DNA of 64,000 nt from Spartobacteria bacterium. GTDB taxonomy: Bacteria > Verrucomicrobiota > Verrucomicrobiia > Chthoniobacterales > UBA10450. The stretch lies in the NCBI GenBank assembly GCA_003167365.1, contig PMTM01000022.1, positions 1 through 64,000 of the forward strand, written 5' to 3'. The first letter of the stretch is position 1; each line of letters opens with the position of its first letter. The notes under the pieces were generated by a model. It saw only the letters and a list, made by a program, of their open reading frames with translations, was not told where the DNA came from and did not search any database. Position numbers and translations under genes: made by a program. Positions 17,644 to 25,554 of the stretch are shown in pieces.

Positions 17644-18350
17644 TAACTGGCCTCCGTCAGGTAGGGACGGCGCGCTGCGCTGTCCTGACATCGCAGTGCG
17701 ATGTCGCTATCAGAAATTTGAAGATGCGAACGTTGCACGCGAATGCGCAGCCGCGCGATGGCGTTCTCTTCTTCGAAAGTATCGAGCGTCCACAGGTTTT
17801 CGAGAACGATTTTCAATTGGGCGCTGCCGACCATGTTCTGTCGGGTCAGGACCAGGCAGGCCGTCGGCGCGGCTTCGACCAGACGTTGCAGGCGATACCA
17901 ACTGGTCTGCGGAATCTTGCGCAATTCATTCGGGGCATTGAGGACAAGATCGACAATCACCAGCGGGAAATTTCCATCGCGCAAAAGCAAATCGGCTGCT
18001 TTGATTGCTTCGGCTGCTTTACCGCAACGCACCCATAAAAGATTTCGCAGCCGCGAATTGCCCAGTCCGCCTGAGGCGGACGGATCAAAGGAATCCCGGC
18101 CATCAATTAGTGCGAGAAAGTAACGATCGCGATGGGCGGTTTGGAGAAGCGCATAAATCAACGATGCACTTCCAGCACTTGTATGCGAACTGATCAGTTC
18201 CGTAATGGCGCCTTTCGGCAATCCGCCGTTCGTCGCTTGATCGAAAAAAGATAAGCCGGTGCTTAAATACGTTGTCGCCGGCAACTGGATCTGCTGAAAC
18301 CGTTCGGCTAGAAGATTACGAAGATCGATAACCTTGCCGCTCGCTGCCAT
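17643..18350 (-). CDS. imuA: ImuA, RecA-like mutasome protein
   Basis: The 235-aa protein fits the ImuA/SulA-related RecA-like family: LSTGLSFFDQATNGGLPKGAITEL at the start, SSHTSAGSASLIYALL where RecA has its Walker A (degenerate here), and PLVIVDLVLNAPNELRK as the Walker B strand. ImuA works with ImuB and DnaE2 in SOS-induced translesion synthesis. A LexA-type palindrome lies 27 bases upstream of the start, in the short gap after lexA. The stop overlaps imuB's ATG. Confidence 0.85.
   Translation of the reverse strand: MAASGKVIDLRNLLAERFQQIQLPATTYLSTGLSFFDQATNGGLPKGAITELISSHTSAGSASLIYALLQTAHRDRYFLALIDGRDSFDPSASGGLGNSRLRNLLWVRCGKAAEAIKAADLLLRDGNFPLVIVDLVLNAPNELRKIPQTSWYRLQRLVEAAPTACLVLTRQNMVGSAQLKIVLENLWTLDTFEEENAIARLRIRVQRSHLQISDSDIALRCQDSAARRPYLTEAS
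17946..17957 (+). repeat. AAGATCGACAAT motif, exact copy
   Basis: Inside imuA; the minus-strand reading is Ile-Val-Asp-Leu. Confidence 0.8.
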
Positions 18351-18376
18351 TCAAAGAGAATGCAGCAATAAGAGAT

Positions 18377-18392
18377 ATGTTCAAGAGAACAT
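18377..18392. promoter_or_regulatory. LexA box upstream of imuA
   Basis: ATGTTCAAGAGAACAT is a perfect palindrome in both 6-base arms and matches TGTTC-N4-GAACA. It lies between the lexA stop and the imuA start (18350), the expected place for SOS control of imuA-imuB. Confidence 0.8.
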
Positions 18393-18414
18393 TTACTCGC
18401 GAAAGCTTTCGGAG

Positions 18415-19041
18415 TTAAACGCGTTTCCGCCGTTGCCCGGCCGGCTGCTTCCGCACCAGCGATACCATCACTCCTTGGATCCTTAGCTCGCGTGCCGGAG
18501 TCAGATTTGGAAAACGCGGATTTTCCGCTTTCAAATAAGGCCGCCCATGTTCCGTGACATACCGTTTCAAAGTCGTCTCGCCGTCGATCAACGCGGCCAC
18601 GATATCGCCGCTTTGCACATCTTTCCGGTCTTCCAGGATGACAATGTCCCCATCGACAATGTGCGCATCGATCATTGAATCCCCGCGGACACGTAAGGCA
18701 AAGGTCCGTCCACTTTTTGAGATATTGGCCGACCGCATATCGAGCGAGACATGACCTTCCACGGTTTGTTCGGTCAATGTCGCCATGCCGGCGGGAATCT
18801 GACCGTAGATCGGAATGTCGGTGATCCTGACCTTCATCGCCGGCGTGATCAGCGCGCGGGCCTTGCGCGCGTGTCGATCGAGAAATCCTTTCCGCTCGAG
18901 CGCGTCGAGGTATTGCATCACCGATGTCTGACTGGCGAAACGGAAATGTTTCTGGATCTCGCGCGTGCTCGGCGTCATCCCTTTTTCGCGTTGCTCGCTC
19001 TGGATAAAATCGAGGATGCTTTTTTGCCGATCTGTCAGCAT
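18415..19041 (-). CDS. lexA: LexA repressor
   Basis: ATG at 19041 gives MLTDRQKSILDFIQ, a standard LexA start, and a 208-aa product. The winged-helix domain includes TPSTREIQKHFRFASQTSVMQYL. The C-terminal peptidase has the self-cleavage site Ala-Gly in GQIPAGMA (residues 84-85), the catalytic Ser in RGDSMIDAHI (S122) and Lys in ETTLKRY (K159). It represses SOS genes and self-cleaves on RecA filaments. A near-palindromic box 35 bases upstream suggests autoregulation. An upstream TTG would add six residues. Confidence 0.93.
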   Translation of the reverse strand: MLTDRQKSILDFIQSEQREKGMTPSTREIQKHFRFASQTSVMQYLDALERKGFLDRHARKARALITPAMKVRITDIPIYGQIPAGMATLTEQTVEGHVSLDMRSANISKSGRTFALRVRGDSMIDAHIVDGDIVILEDRKDVQSGDIVAALIDGETTLKRYVTEHGRPYLKAENPRFPNLTPARELRIQGVMVSLVRKQPAGQRRKRV

Positions 19042-19075
19042 GACGTAAGGCTCGCGCAAAACAATTCAGGCGCAA

Positions 19076-19087
19076 GTTCAAATGAAC
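19076..19087. promoter_or_regulatory. LexA box upstream of lexA (autoregulation)
   Basis: GTTCAAATGAAC is a perfect GTTC-N4-GAAC palindrome; the outer bases are A and A, so it matches TGTTC-N4-GAACA except at one outer position. It ends 35 bases upstream of the lexA ATG. Confidence 0.65.
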
Positions 19088-19291
19088 AGATCGGTGACCG
19101 ACCAAGGATCTCGCTATAATCAGGATGTCCCCAAAATTTGGTTCGCTTCTCGTGGTTTTTCCCGCAAAATAAAACGTGCGGTACCGAATCTCTGGACACG
19201 AGTCATTCCCGTGTCGCTATACTTGGCTCCCCAAGGCGGTTCGTGCATCACAAACCGCTTTCTCCGATCAGCGAGCCGAAAGGTCTGCGCC

Positions 19292-19507
19292 ATGAAACCC
19301 GTCGCTTCTAAGCCCGACACGATCACCCGTTCAGAATTGGCGCGGCTCGCGTTTTGCAATAGTAAACGGCTGCCGCTCGCCGTGAATGACGGTGGCATGC
19401 GAAAGGAATGGGTGGGTATTGGCTGGATTGATTGTGGATCTCCACACGGCGACGAAACACGTCTAGTAGATTCCCCGCCGAAATTCTCGGCAAAGACTTC
19501 TGGCTAG
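19292..19507 (+). CDS. Small conserved-looking protein, unknown
   Basis: ATG at 19292 gives 71 aa with a compact, protein-like pattern: ITRSELARLAFCNSKRLPL, then GGMRKEWVGIGWIDCGSPHGDETRLVDS. The frame is open further upstream but that part does not look like protein. A TATAAT box (19113-19118) on this strand may drive it. It is divergent from lexA, so the LexA box at 19076-19087 could also affect it. No family recognised. Confidence 0.5.
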   Translation: MKPVASKPDTITRSELARLAFCNSKRLPLAVNDGGMRKEWVGIGWIDCGSPHGDETRLVDSPPKFSAKTSG

Positions 19508-19584
19508 ATGAATGAGCACCCGGACGCTCACGCCGAGATTTCATCCGCAGCTTGCTCGGCGTGGGCGGCGTCGCGAGTGTAGGC

Positions 19585-20739
19585 ATGGCTCACGCGATGG
19601 CACAAGACACCACTCCCGGCCACTCTCCCGGCCTTGCCGGCGTTGCGGTCCGCTACCCGGGAAAGACATTCTTCCTCGGCCAGGTCTTCAAGGACACAAC
19701 CAACTCTTATAAACTCGTCTGGTTCCTCGCGATTCTCGCACTCATCAAGCGAAGTGAGGAGAAGGCATTTTCCATCGCTGAAATCTTCACGGAGATGGCT
19801 GTCGCGGCATGGCATCCCGTGTGTCTGTATCGGCTCTCGCTCGGCCGACAGGACAAGCTCCAAGAGGTTATTGGCGAATTACAGGAGCAGTGCGGCCTTT
19901 CACCGCACGCGACGCCGGAAGCCATCCGCAAGTTCGTTGAAGGGTCAGGCGCAGCCCGCGCTAAACTCGAATACTTCCGGCGTTACGTTCCGACGCGCTT
20001 TCTCGCACCTTGGGTTGCCGACCACGTGCGAGGTGAGCGCGACGACGCAGCGCGCACGCGCAAGACAATGGAATTTGCCAAAGAAAGCCAAACGACACCG
20101 TTCGCTTGCCCCTACTATTTCGAAGGCAATGACGTTCGACTGAACGATTCTTGGCGTGTGTTCCTCGTCGAGAACCTCGGCGTCGTTCAATCATTCGCTG
20201 AGCATCACTTCGCGCTCTACCTGCAGGCGCGAAATCCGAACGTGCCAGGCGTCGTGAACAAACTACGTGCACCCACGCTGCGACAACTCACCGCTGCACG
20301 AGATTTCTGGCGGCTCGTGCGAACGGATTTCGACAAGCTCGGGAAGGTCGATGACTTCCAAGACATCTACTCCGAGCACCCGCTTGCAGATACCTTCTCA
20401 GTTGATCATTTCCTGCCGTGGAGCTTCGTCGTTCACGATCTGCTTTGGAATCTCGCGCCCGTAGAAGCCACTACCAATTCGAGGAAAGGTGACGTGCTCC
20501 CTGACCTGGAGCTTTATCTTCCACGGCTCGCGAAGCTGCACTTCAACGCGGTCCAAGCGGCAAAGGAGAGGCCGAAGTTCTTGGAGGACTACACCGATTG
20601 TTTCAAACAAGATACTACCGGCTTGCTATCCCTTGGTGAGAATGGCTTTGTCACCAAGTATCGGGAAGTCATCGTTCCGCAAGCACAAATTGCAATGAAC
20701 CAAGGCTTCAAATTCGGCTGGAAGATCCTCCCTAACTAA
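19585..20739 (+). CDS. HNH endonuclease-domain protein
   Basis: From ATG 19585 the product is 384 aa. The first 260 residues are helical and unassigned, with VRYPGKTFFLGQVFKDTTNSYK near the start. The C-terminal part has an HNH nuclease core: FSVDHFLPWSFVVHD (Asp-His at about 274-275), WNLAPVEATTNSRKGD, which matches the DH...N...N-KG layout of the HNH_4-like group. The metal-binding third residue would be in the NSRKGD segment. The next gene, a HIT protein, starts 11 bases later. Stand-alone HNH proteins of this shape are often in defence or mobile contexts; a role in defence is inference. An upstream TTG start at 19552 is possible. Confidence 0.72.
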   Translation: MAHAMAQDTTPGHSPGLAGVAVRYPGKTFFLGQVFKDTTNSYKLVWFLAILALIKRSEEKAFSIAEIFTEMAVAAWHPVCLYRLSLGRQDKLQEVIGELQEQCGLSPHATPEAIRKFVEGSGAARAKLEYFRRYVPTRFLAPWVADHVRGERDDAARTRKTMEFAKESQTTPFACPYYFEGNDVRLNDSWRVFLVENLGVVQSFAEHHFALYLQARNPNVPGVVNKLRAPTLRQLTAARDFWRLVRTDFDKLGKVDDFQDIYSEHPLADTFSVDHFLPWSFVVHDLLWNLAPVEATTNSRKGDVLPDLELYLPRLAKLHFNAVQAAKERPKFLEDYTDCFKQDTTGLLSLGENGFVTKYREVIVPQAQIAMNQGFKFGWKILPN

Positions 20740-20750
20740 CGGCGAAGCGA

Positions 20751-21152
20751 ATGAAGCCATTTGGGGAGATCGAGCGCGAGCGCGTGCTAGCCGAGGACGA
20801 CTTATTCGTTGTTGCGCACGACAAGTATCCAGTTTCGCCGGGCCATTCGCTCATCATCGTGAAGTGTGACGTTGCCCGCTTTTACGAACTGAGCACCGAA
20901 GAACGCTCACGACTTATGCAGTGGGTTGAGTGGTGCGTCGCTCATTTACAGGCCACGCTCGAGCCAACGCCCGACGGGTTCAATATTGGACTCAACGACG
21001 GCGCGGCTGCGGGGCAAACAGTCGCTCAAGTCCACGTCCATGTGATTCCCCGTTTTGCAGGTGACGTTTTCGACCCGCGGGGTGGAGTGCGGGGGGTCAT
21101 TCCTAGCAAAGCCCGATACTGTCAATTACAGCCAACTAGCCAGAGCCTATGA
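20751..21152 (+). CDS. HIT-family nucleotide hydrolase/transferase
   Basis: The 133-aa protein is a full HIT domain: DDLFVVAHDKYPVSPGHSLII at the start, FNIGLNDGAAAGQTVAQ as the nucleotide loop, and the histidine triad QVHVHVIPRF, followed by DPRGGVRGVIPSKARY. HIT enzymes split nucleoside phosphoramidates or dinucleoside polyphosphates through a His-AMP intermediate. The 11-base gap to the HNH gene and shared strand imply one operon. The pairing of a nuclease with a nucleotide-processing enzyme makes this a candidate two-gene module. Confidence 0.88.
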   Translation: MKPFGEIERERVLAEDDLFVVAHDKYPVSPGHSLIIVKCDVARFYELSTEERSRLMQWVEWCVAHLQATLEPTPDGFNIGLNDGAAAGQTVAQVHVHVIPRFAGDVFDPRGGVRGVIPSKARYCQLQPTSQSL

Positions 21153-21238
21153 AATCCGAGCCATTAAGTTCCGCTATGGCAGGGACTGGCGCCATCGTCT
21201 CCTGTGGCCGATACCCAAGGCCGGCGTAAATGCGCACT

Positions 21239-21415
21239 ATGGAAATCCAATTAAACGACATCGAATACCGAACTCACGAAGCCATCGTGTGCGTAATGGG
21301 AAAGACTTTCACTGTGCCAATCAAACACGACAGCACAAGGGCTCAGCAGAACGCACAAATTGAGAACTGGTTCAAGAAACGTAACGCCAATCGTCAACGA
21401 AGGGCGGCAAAATAA
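21239..21415 (+). CDS. Small protein of unknown function in the accessory patch
   Basis: A 58-aa ORF from ATG 21239 (another ATG at 21230 is in frame) reads MEIQLNDIEYRTHEAIVCVM and ends in a basic tail, KKRNANRQRRAAK. Alternating polar/hydrophobic residues suggest a small beta-rich fold with a charged C-terminus. It lies between the HIT gene and another unknown ORF on the same strand. No family recognised. Confidence 0.45.
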   Translation: MEIQLNDIEYRTHEAIVCVMGKTFTVPIKHDSTRAQQNAQIENWFKKRNANRQRRAAK

Positions 21416-21426
21416 CCGCCGACGTC

Positions 21427-21747
21427 ATGCACCCTCTGCTGAATGGCGAAGGCAACTTGGAGAAGATCTTCATCAACATGGATAGTCGAGTGCTACGAAA
21501 TCATTTCAGCAAACAGATCGGGTTGAGTGTGGAGAACAAGGAGTTAGCTGAAAAGAAATACATTAGCTCCGTCTATTTCCACACGATCTTCTTGTTTAGC
21601 ATCACTAAGAACCGCAAGTATGAGCTAAAGCAGGGAGACAGGTCCGTCGATGTCGGCGACTACCTCAAAGATGTTTTCAGCAGCTACTATGCTGACTTTC
21701 TTCTCAACTTTGGGACTGAGCAGCTAATGGTGTCGCTGGCGGAATAG
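21427..21747 (+). CDS. Unknown 106-aa protein at the edge of the direct repeat
   Basis: The product, starting MHPLLNGEGNLEKIFINMDS, is rich in Lys, Phe, Tyr and Asn and has lower GC than its neighbours, consistent with recent acquisition. It looks globular (RKYELKQGDRSVDVGDYLKD) with no signal peptide. Its stop codon at 21745-21747 is one base before the first copy of the 84-bp repeat derived from hscB. It is the last of four same-strand accessory genes starting with the HNH gene. Function unknown. Confidence 0.55.
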   Translation: MHPLLNGEGNLEKIFINMDSRVLRNHFSKQIGLSVENKELAEKKYISSVYFHTIFLFSITKNRKYELKQGDRSVDVGDYLKDVFSSYYADFLLNFGTEQLMVSLAE

Positions 21748-21748
21748 C

Positions 21749-21760
21749 TAGATCGACAAT
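21749..21760 (+). repeat. AGATCGACAAT motif at the start of direct-repeat copy A
   Basis: TAGATCGACAAT; forms the first bases of the 84-bp repeat. Confidence 0.75.
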
Positions 21761-21832
21761 TGGAATTTACGCTCCTCGAGTTGCGCGATCCAACGGGTGA
21801 GATAAGCGAAGCGCGACGATAAGGCGGAGAGT
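21749..21832 (+). repeat. 84-bp direct repeat, copy A (duplicate of the hscB 3' end)
   Basis: This stretch matches 23596-23679 at 81 of 84 positions (differences at repeat positions 21, 29 and 80). The other copy is the 3' end of hscB, including the last base of its stop codon. Here the same bases are not part of a gene. The two copies bracket the CPBP protease and AraC genes. Confidence 0.9.
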
Positions 21833-21909
21833 TCTGAAGGTCCGGCTGCGACGCCCGTGCGAGGGTGAAGTCGGCGCGATGGCGGCCGCGCGCTGACGAG
21901 AACCATTGG

Positions 21910-22515
21910 TCAGGCGACGCTTCCGCTTCTACCCATTTCGCCACGAGTGGCGGCGAGGACCAGGCCGGGTTCGATGAAAAGGTTGATGAGGAAGTGTGCT
22001 GTGACGCAAGGCGCGAGGCTGCGCCCAGCAAGAAGAAAGACGATCGCAAGCATGGCGCCAAGGAAGCCGGTGGCTAATGTCGCGCCGGCCGCAGCGCGCA
22101 CGCTCTTTCCCATTAATCCCCAAACGCCGTGCGCTGCGCCGAAGAGCAGACCGGCTCCGAGCACTTGCACGACAACCCCAAAGCCATGTGCCATGAGCCA
22201 GTTCATCGTCCACCGGCGGAACACTACCTCCTCTAGAATACCGGCTCCGATGGCGACAGCGATCGCGAGTAATTTTAGCAGCGACGGTCGGAACAAATTT
22301 GCACGGACGGAAGGGAGTCGCATTGCGAGCGCGACGAAGATGACAACGACAACTGCGGCTAGGATCCAGCCGGTGACGTTGCCGCTAAGACCCGGTGCGA
22401 ACCCAAGATACCGGACAAACCGCCAGCCGTTGACGCGAAGGTTCAACACGACCCAGCCGCATTCGATGACGGCGATAGCGCCAAGAATCCACGCGCTTTT
22501 GCGTTCGTTAGTCAT
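21910..22515 (-). CDS. CPBP-family intramembrane metalloprotease (CAAX protease-like)
   Basis: The 201-aa membrane protein has four or more hydrophobic helices and the three family motifs: EEVVFRRW (the Glu-Glu pair), FGAAHGVWG (His) and HFLINLF (His). These proteases are related to eukaryotic Rce1 and to bacteriocin-immunity and regulatory proteins. Substrate unknown. It lies within the segment bracketed by the hscB-derived direct repeat, downstream of and cooriented with the AraC gene, though 175 bases separate them. Confidence 0.83.
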   Translation of the reverse strand: MTNERKSAWILGAIAVIECGWVVLNLRVNGWRFVRYLGFAPGLSGNVTGWILAAVVVVIFVALAMRLPSVRANLFRPSLLKLLAIAVAIGAGILEEVVFRRWTMNWLMAHGFGVVVQVLGAGLLFGAAHGVWGLMGKSVRAAAGATLATGFLGAMLAIVFLLAGRSLAPCVTAHFLINLFIEPGLVLAATRGEMGRSGSVA

Positions 22516-22640
22516 TCGCCGCTTGAAGTCGACGTGTCCGCGGGTGCTGTCATGGCCATGGCTTTCATCATTTCCGTGAAACGTCGAGTCATCTATGCTT
22601 CTGGGACGTTCCGGCGCGCTGGTTCATCTCTCGCTGTCAT

Positions 22641-22672
22641 ACAGTCGAAGTCTGCGCCAGAGATTCGACTGT
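22641..22672. repeat. Hairpin between the AraC gene and the CPBP gene
   Basis: ACAGTCGAA (22641-22649) pairs perfectly with TTCGACTGT (22664-22672) over a 14-base loop. It lies about 20 bases downstream of the AraC gene stop. There is no T-run on the minus strand, so it is not a standard intrinsic terminator for that gene; an attenuator or RNA-stability role is possible. Confidence 0.4.
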
Positions 22673-22690
22673 GTATTGTAAAAAAGTGAC

Positions 22691-23512
22691 CTAGCCCTGA
22701 AGCGGCAAATGATTCCGCTGATCGATCTTCCGTTCGATAAAGACGCTCGGCGTGATCGAGCAAAATGATCGAAACTCATGAATCAGGTGCGCTTGATCGT
22801 AGTAGCCGGCGTCAACGGCGGTGCGAGCCCAGTCCACATCACTCATGGCGGGCAGAGAGCTAATGGTCCTTTGAAAGCGTTGAACGCGGTGGAAGAGCTT
22901 CGGAGTCAATCCCACCTGTTCACTGAAGACGCGGCTGAACCGGCGTTCGCTTAATCCGATTTCGCCCAGCACATCGGAGATGGTCGGCGATGGATTCCGT
23001 TGAAAGGCGTGGATTGCATATGCCACGGCGCGATGAAGCGAGAATGGACGAGCAAGTCGGCGGAGAAGGAAGCACTCTAGAAGAGCGAACTTTTTGGCTG
23101 CTGTGTTTGCGCTCAGGAGCTGGTCTCGGATATCGGCTGCCGGTGCCCCGAAAATTAATTCGATCGGGACTTGCGCGTTGCGGAATTCCTCCACCGGGAT
23201 GGATAGAAATGGAAATGCTCCGCCTGGGCGGAAGAGCACACCGATGACATCTGAGGCAGTTGGCAAGATCGCGTAGGGAGATGAGCGCGGACCGCCGAAG
23301 ATGCTGCCACTTAAGGTGATGACGGTCTCGCCATCGATGCGCTCGAAAACGCGCACGGCGTCCTCCGTGAGGTTAATGACCAAGTGGGCGCAGCCATCGG
23401 GAAGGATCGCTTCCTTGTTCGGCACAACTCCTTTCGGTGCATTCTGCCGAAGCCAAAACAGTTCGACGAAGTCGGCCAGCAATAGGGACGGTGTGTGTTT
23501 GAGAATCAACAT
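22691..23512 (-). CDS. AraC-family transcriptional regulator
   Basis: The 273-aa protein has an N-terminal cupin-like sensor of the DUF6597 type (LLLADFVELFWLRQNAP, KEAILPDGCAHLVINL, VLFRPGGAFPFL) and a C-terminal pair of helix-turn-helices (TISDVLGEIGLSERRFSRVF and DWARTAVDAGYYDQAHLIHEFRSF) ending in the family's P-S-x-F segment. Ligand and target are unknown. It precedes the CPBP protease on the same strand, inside the repeat-bracketed segment. Confidence 0.87.
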   Translation of the reverse strand: MLILKHTPSLLLADFVELFWLRQNAPKGVVPNKEAILPDGCAHLVINLTEDAVRVFERIDGETVITLSGSIFGGPRSSPYAILPTASDVIGVLFRPGGAFPFLSIPVEEFRNAQVPIELIFGAPAADIRDQLLSANTAAKKFALLECFLLRRLARPFSLHRAVAYAIHAFQRNPSPTISDVLGEIGLSERRFSRVFSEQVGLTPKLFHRVQRFQRTISSLPAMSDVDWARTAVDAGYYDQAHLIHEFRSFCSITPSVFIERKIDQRNHLPLQG

Positions 23513-23594
23513 CTAACGAGCCGGATCGATGGATCGATTCTATGATAAATGAATGCGAACAGAAAGCGCAGCCCCTTCGGAACAGGATGTCGCG

Positions 23595-24161
23595 TTAGAT
23601 CGACAATTGGAATTTGCGCTCCTTGAGTTGCGCGATCCAACGGGTGAGATAAGCGAAGCGCGACGATAAGGCGGGGAGTCCGGCTCCGACTTTATCGGTC
23701 GAAGTCCAGGCTTGGTCGAGCAGCTTTAATTCTTTCAGCGCGCCGGCGTACATGGTTTCCAGTTTATCCAGGAGATCAGCGGTTAGTTTTTGTTTTTCCA
23801 GGATTTCCGAGCGCAGCAACGCTTTGCTCAAGGCGGTAGTTGTTGTCGATCTGGCCAGGAGACGGTCGGTTTCTTGGATGAGCGTTCCGATCTCGAGAAA
23901 GACATCGGCTATTTGTTCCGGCACATTTGTGTGCGAGGCCGGAGGGATTCCTTCCAGGTTTAGCAAATGGTCCAGCCGCAATTTCGGATCGAGCAAAACC
24001 CGGTAAGCCTCAGTGACGTTGGCGAAGTCGGAATTCGGACTGGCGGAAAATGGTCGATCGGGGTGAGCGGCCTTGGTGAGCTCGTGATATTTTTGTTTGA
24101 GCTCTTCAGGATCGAGCCACGGGCGGCGCGGTTGTTCGAGCAGCGCGAAGTAATCGATCAT
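23595..24161 (-). CDS. hscB: Fe-S cochaperone HscB-like J-domain protein
   Basis: The 188-aa product has an N-terminal J domain (YFALLEQPRRPWLDPEELKQKY) with the HPD motif in KAAHPDRPFS that stimulates Hsp70 ATPase, and a C-terminal three-helix region like HscB, which binds the IscU scaffold. It overlaps the preceding IscA-type gene by four bases, supporting an Fe-S role; HscA itself is not here. ATG 24161 is chosen to match the J-domain start. The last 84 bases of the coding strand are duplicated at 21749-21832. Confidence 0.8.
   Translation of the reverse strand: MIDYFALLEQPRRPWLDPEELKQKYHELTKAAHPDRPFSASPNSDFANVTEAYRVLLDPKLRLDHLLNLEGIPPASHTNVPEQIADVFLEIGTLIQETDRLLARSTTTTALSKALLRSEILEKQKLTADLLDKLETMYAGALKELKLLDQAWTSTDKVGAGLPALSSRFAYLTRWIAQLKERKFQLSI
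23596..23607 (+). repeat. AGATCGACAAT motif at the start of direct-repeat copy B
   Basis: Overlaps the hscB stop codon; the minus-strand reading is Leu-Ser-Ile-stop. Confidence 0.75.
23596..23679 (+). repeat. 84-bp direct repeat, copy B (native hscB 3' end)
   Basis: Matches 21749-21832 at 81 of 84 positions. This copy is inside the intact hscB coding sequence and is therefore the presumed source. Beyond 84 bases the two sequences diverge. Confidence 0.9.
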
Positions 24162-24529
24162 GCAGCGAAGCTTTCGCCGCAGGAACAATGCGCGACCGCG
24201 TTCGGGTTGGTGACTTTGAAACCGCCTTTCTGCAGGTCGTCGCTAAAATCGAGCAGCGATCCGCTCACGAAAAGCGCGCTCTTGGGATCGACCACCACGC
24301 GCACGTTGGAGCTTTCGACCATGATGTCGCGGTTGGCCGGTCCATCCACCAGATCCATTTTGTATTGCAACCCGGAGCATCCACCGCCGATCACGGCCAC
24401 GCGCAACGCCCCGGCTGGCCGGCCTTGTTTCTCGAGCAGCGAACGCAATTTACGCGAAGCGTTCTCGGTCACCTTGACCAGGCGTTCGTTGCCGACTTTG
24501 AAATTGATCGCTGGGGCGGAGGTTTCCAT
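24158..24529 (-). CDS. A-type Fe-S carrier (IscA/ErpA/HesB family)
   Basis: The 123-aa protein has the family's three Cys: one in GGGCSGLQYKMDL and the pair in AHCSCGESFAA at the C-terminus. ALRVAVIGGGCSG and DPKSALFVSGSLLDF complete the signature. A-type carriers receive clusters from the scaffold and hand them to apo-targets. It leads hscB with a 4-base overlap. ErpA versus IscA cannot be resolved. Confidence 0.9.
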   Translation of the reverse strand: METSAPAINFKVGNERLVKVTENASRKLRSLLEKQGRPAGALRVAVIGGGCSGLQYKMDLVDGPANRDIMVESSNVRVVVDPKSALFVSGSLLDFSDDLQKGGFKVTNPNAVAHCSCGESFAA

Positions 24530-24540
24530 TGGAAAATAAA

Positions 24541-25554
24541 TCAGGCGCCGACCAAAGCTTTCGGTTTAAAGGCGATCTGCAAATGTTCCTGCGCAATTGC
24601 TTCGACGTCGGCCAACGTCGAGACGTGCTGAAATTTTTCCCGTAACGCTTTGCTGCCGGGAAAACCCTTGGAATAGGCCATCAAACGGGCACGCATCGAT
24701 CGAACCGCTTGGTCTTCCACGCCCCATCCCTGAACGACGAGCTGGCAATGACGCAGAATTAAATTCCACTTCTCGATCGCGCCCGGTGGATCGGGAATCT
24801 CGCCAGTGGCCAGATAAGATTTCGTTTGGTTGAAAATCCATGGCGCGCTCATGGCGGCGCGTCCGATCATGACGCCGGCAATTCCCGTTTCGCTTCGACG
24901 TTTTGCAACATCGGCCGGACTCGCGAGGTCGCCATTGCCTATGACTGGGACTGAAACGGCCGCGGCAACTTCGCCGATAACGTTCCAATCCGCGGCGCCG
25001 GAGTATCCTTGCGCGCGGGTACGTCCGTGGACGGTGATGGCTGCGATTCCTTGCTCTGCGAGAATGCGCGCCACGCGAGGTGCGTTAACGGAATCGGCGT
25101 CCCAACCGATGCGGATCTTCGCCGTCACCGGCAATGGCGCGACGGCTCGCACGACGGCCGCGGCGACGCTAGCCAGGGTGGGACAATCCTTGAGCAAAGC
25201 CGACCCGCCGTTTTTCGCGACGACTTTGTTGACCGGGCAACCAAAGTTCAGATCGATAAAATCCGGTTGGACCCAATCGACCACCTGTCTTGCCGCTTCG
25301 GCCATGTGGTTCGCATCTCCGCCGAAAAGTTGCACACCGAGTGGGCGCTCGATCTCGTCGAAGTCGATATACTCTTGCGTTCGGTCATTTCGCCGGAAGA
25401 TGCCTTCGGCCGAAACAAATTCGGTGGTCAGGACGTCGGCGCCGTATTCCTTGCAGATTTGGCGAAAGATCTTGTCCGACACGCCCGCCATCGGCGCGAG
25501 GTAAAGCGGAAAACCTGAAAACCACGGAAGCGAGGAGTGCATGTCGATCTTCAA
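24541..25554 (-). CDS. dusB: tRNA-dihydrouridine synthase (DusB-type)
   Basis: The 337-aa TIM-barrel flavoenzyme has YLAPMAGVSDKIFRQICKEYG at the N-terminus, DLNFGCPVNKVVAKNGGSALL (with the catalytic Cys in FGCP), AITVHGRTRAQGYSG and VIGNGDLASP, GVMIGRAAMSAPW for FMN phosphate binding, then the helical C-domain. It reduces uridines in the tRNA D-loop using NADPH. The start overlaps the stop of the unknown gene upstream by four bases. Confidence 0.93.
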   Translation of the reverse strand: MKIDMHSSLPWFSGFPLYLAPMAGVSDKIFRQICKEYGADVLTTEFVSAEGIFRRNDRTQEYIDFDEIERPLGVQLFGGDANHMAEAARQVVDWVQPDFIDLNFGCPVNKVVAKNGGSALLKDCPTLASVAAAVVRAVAPLPVTAKIRIGWDADSVNAPRVARILAEQGIAAITVHGRTRAQGYSGAADWNVIGEVAAAVSVPVIGNGDLASPADVAKRRSETGIAGVMIGRAAMSAPWIFNQTKSYLATGEIPDPPGAIEKWNLILRHCQLVVQGWGVEDQAVRSMRARLMAYSKGFPGSKALREKFQHVSTLADVEAIAQEHLQIAFKPKALVGA

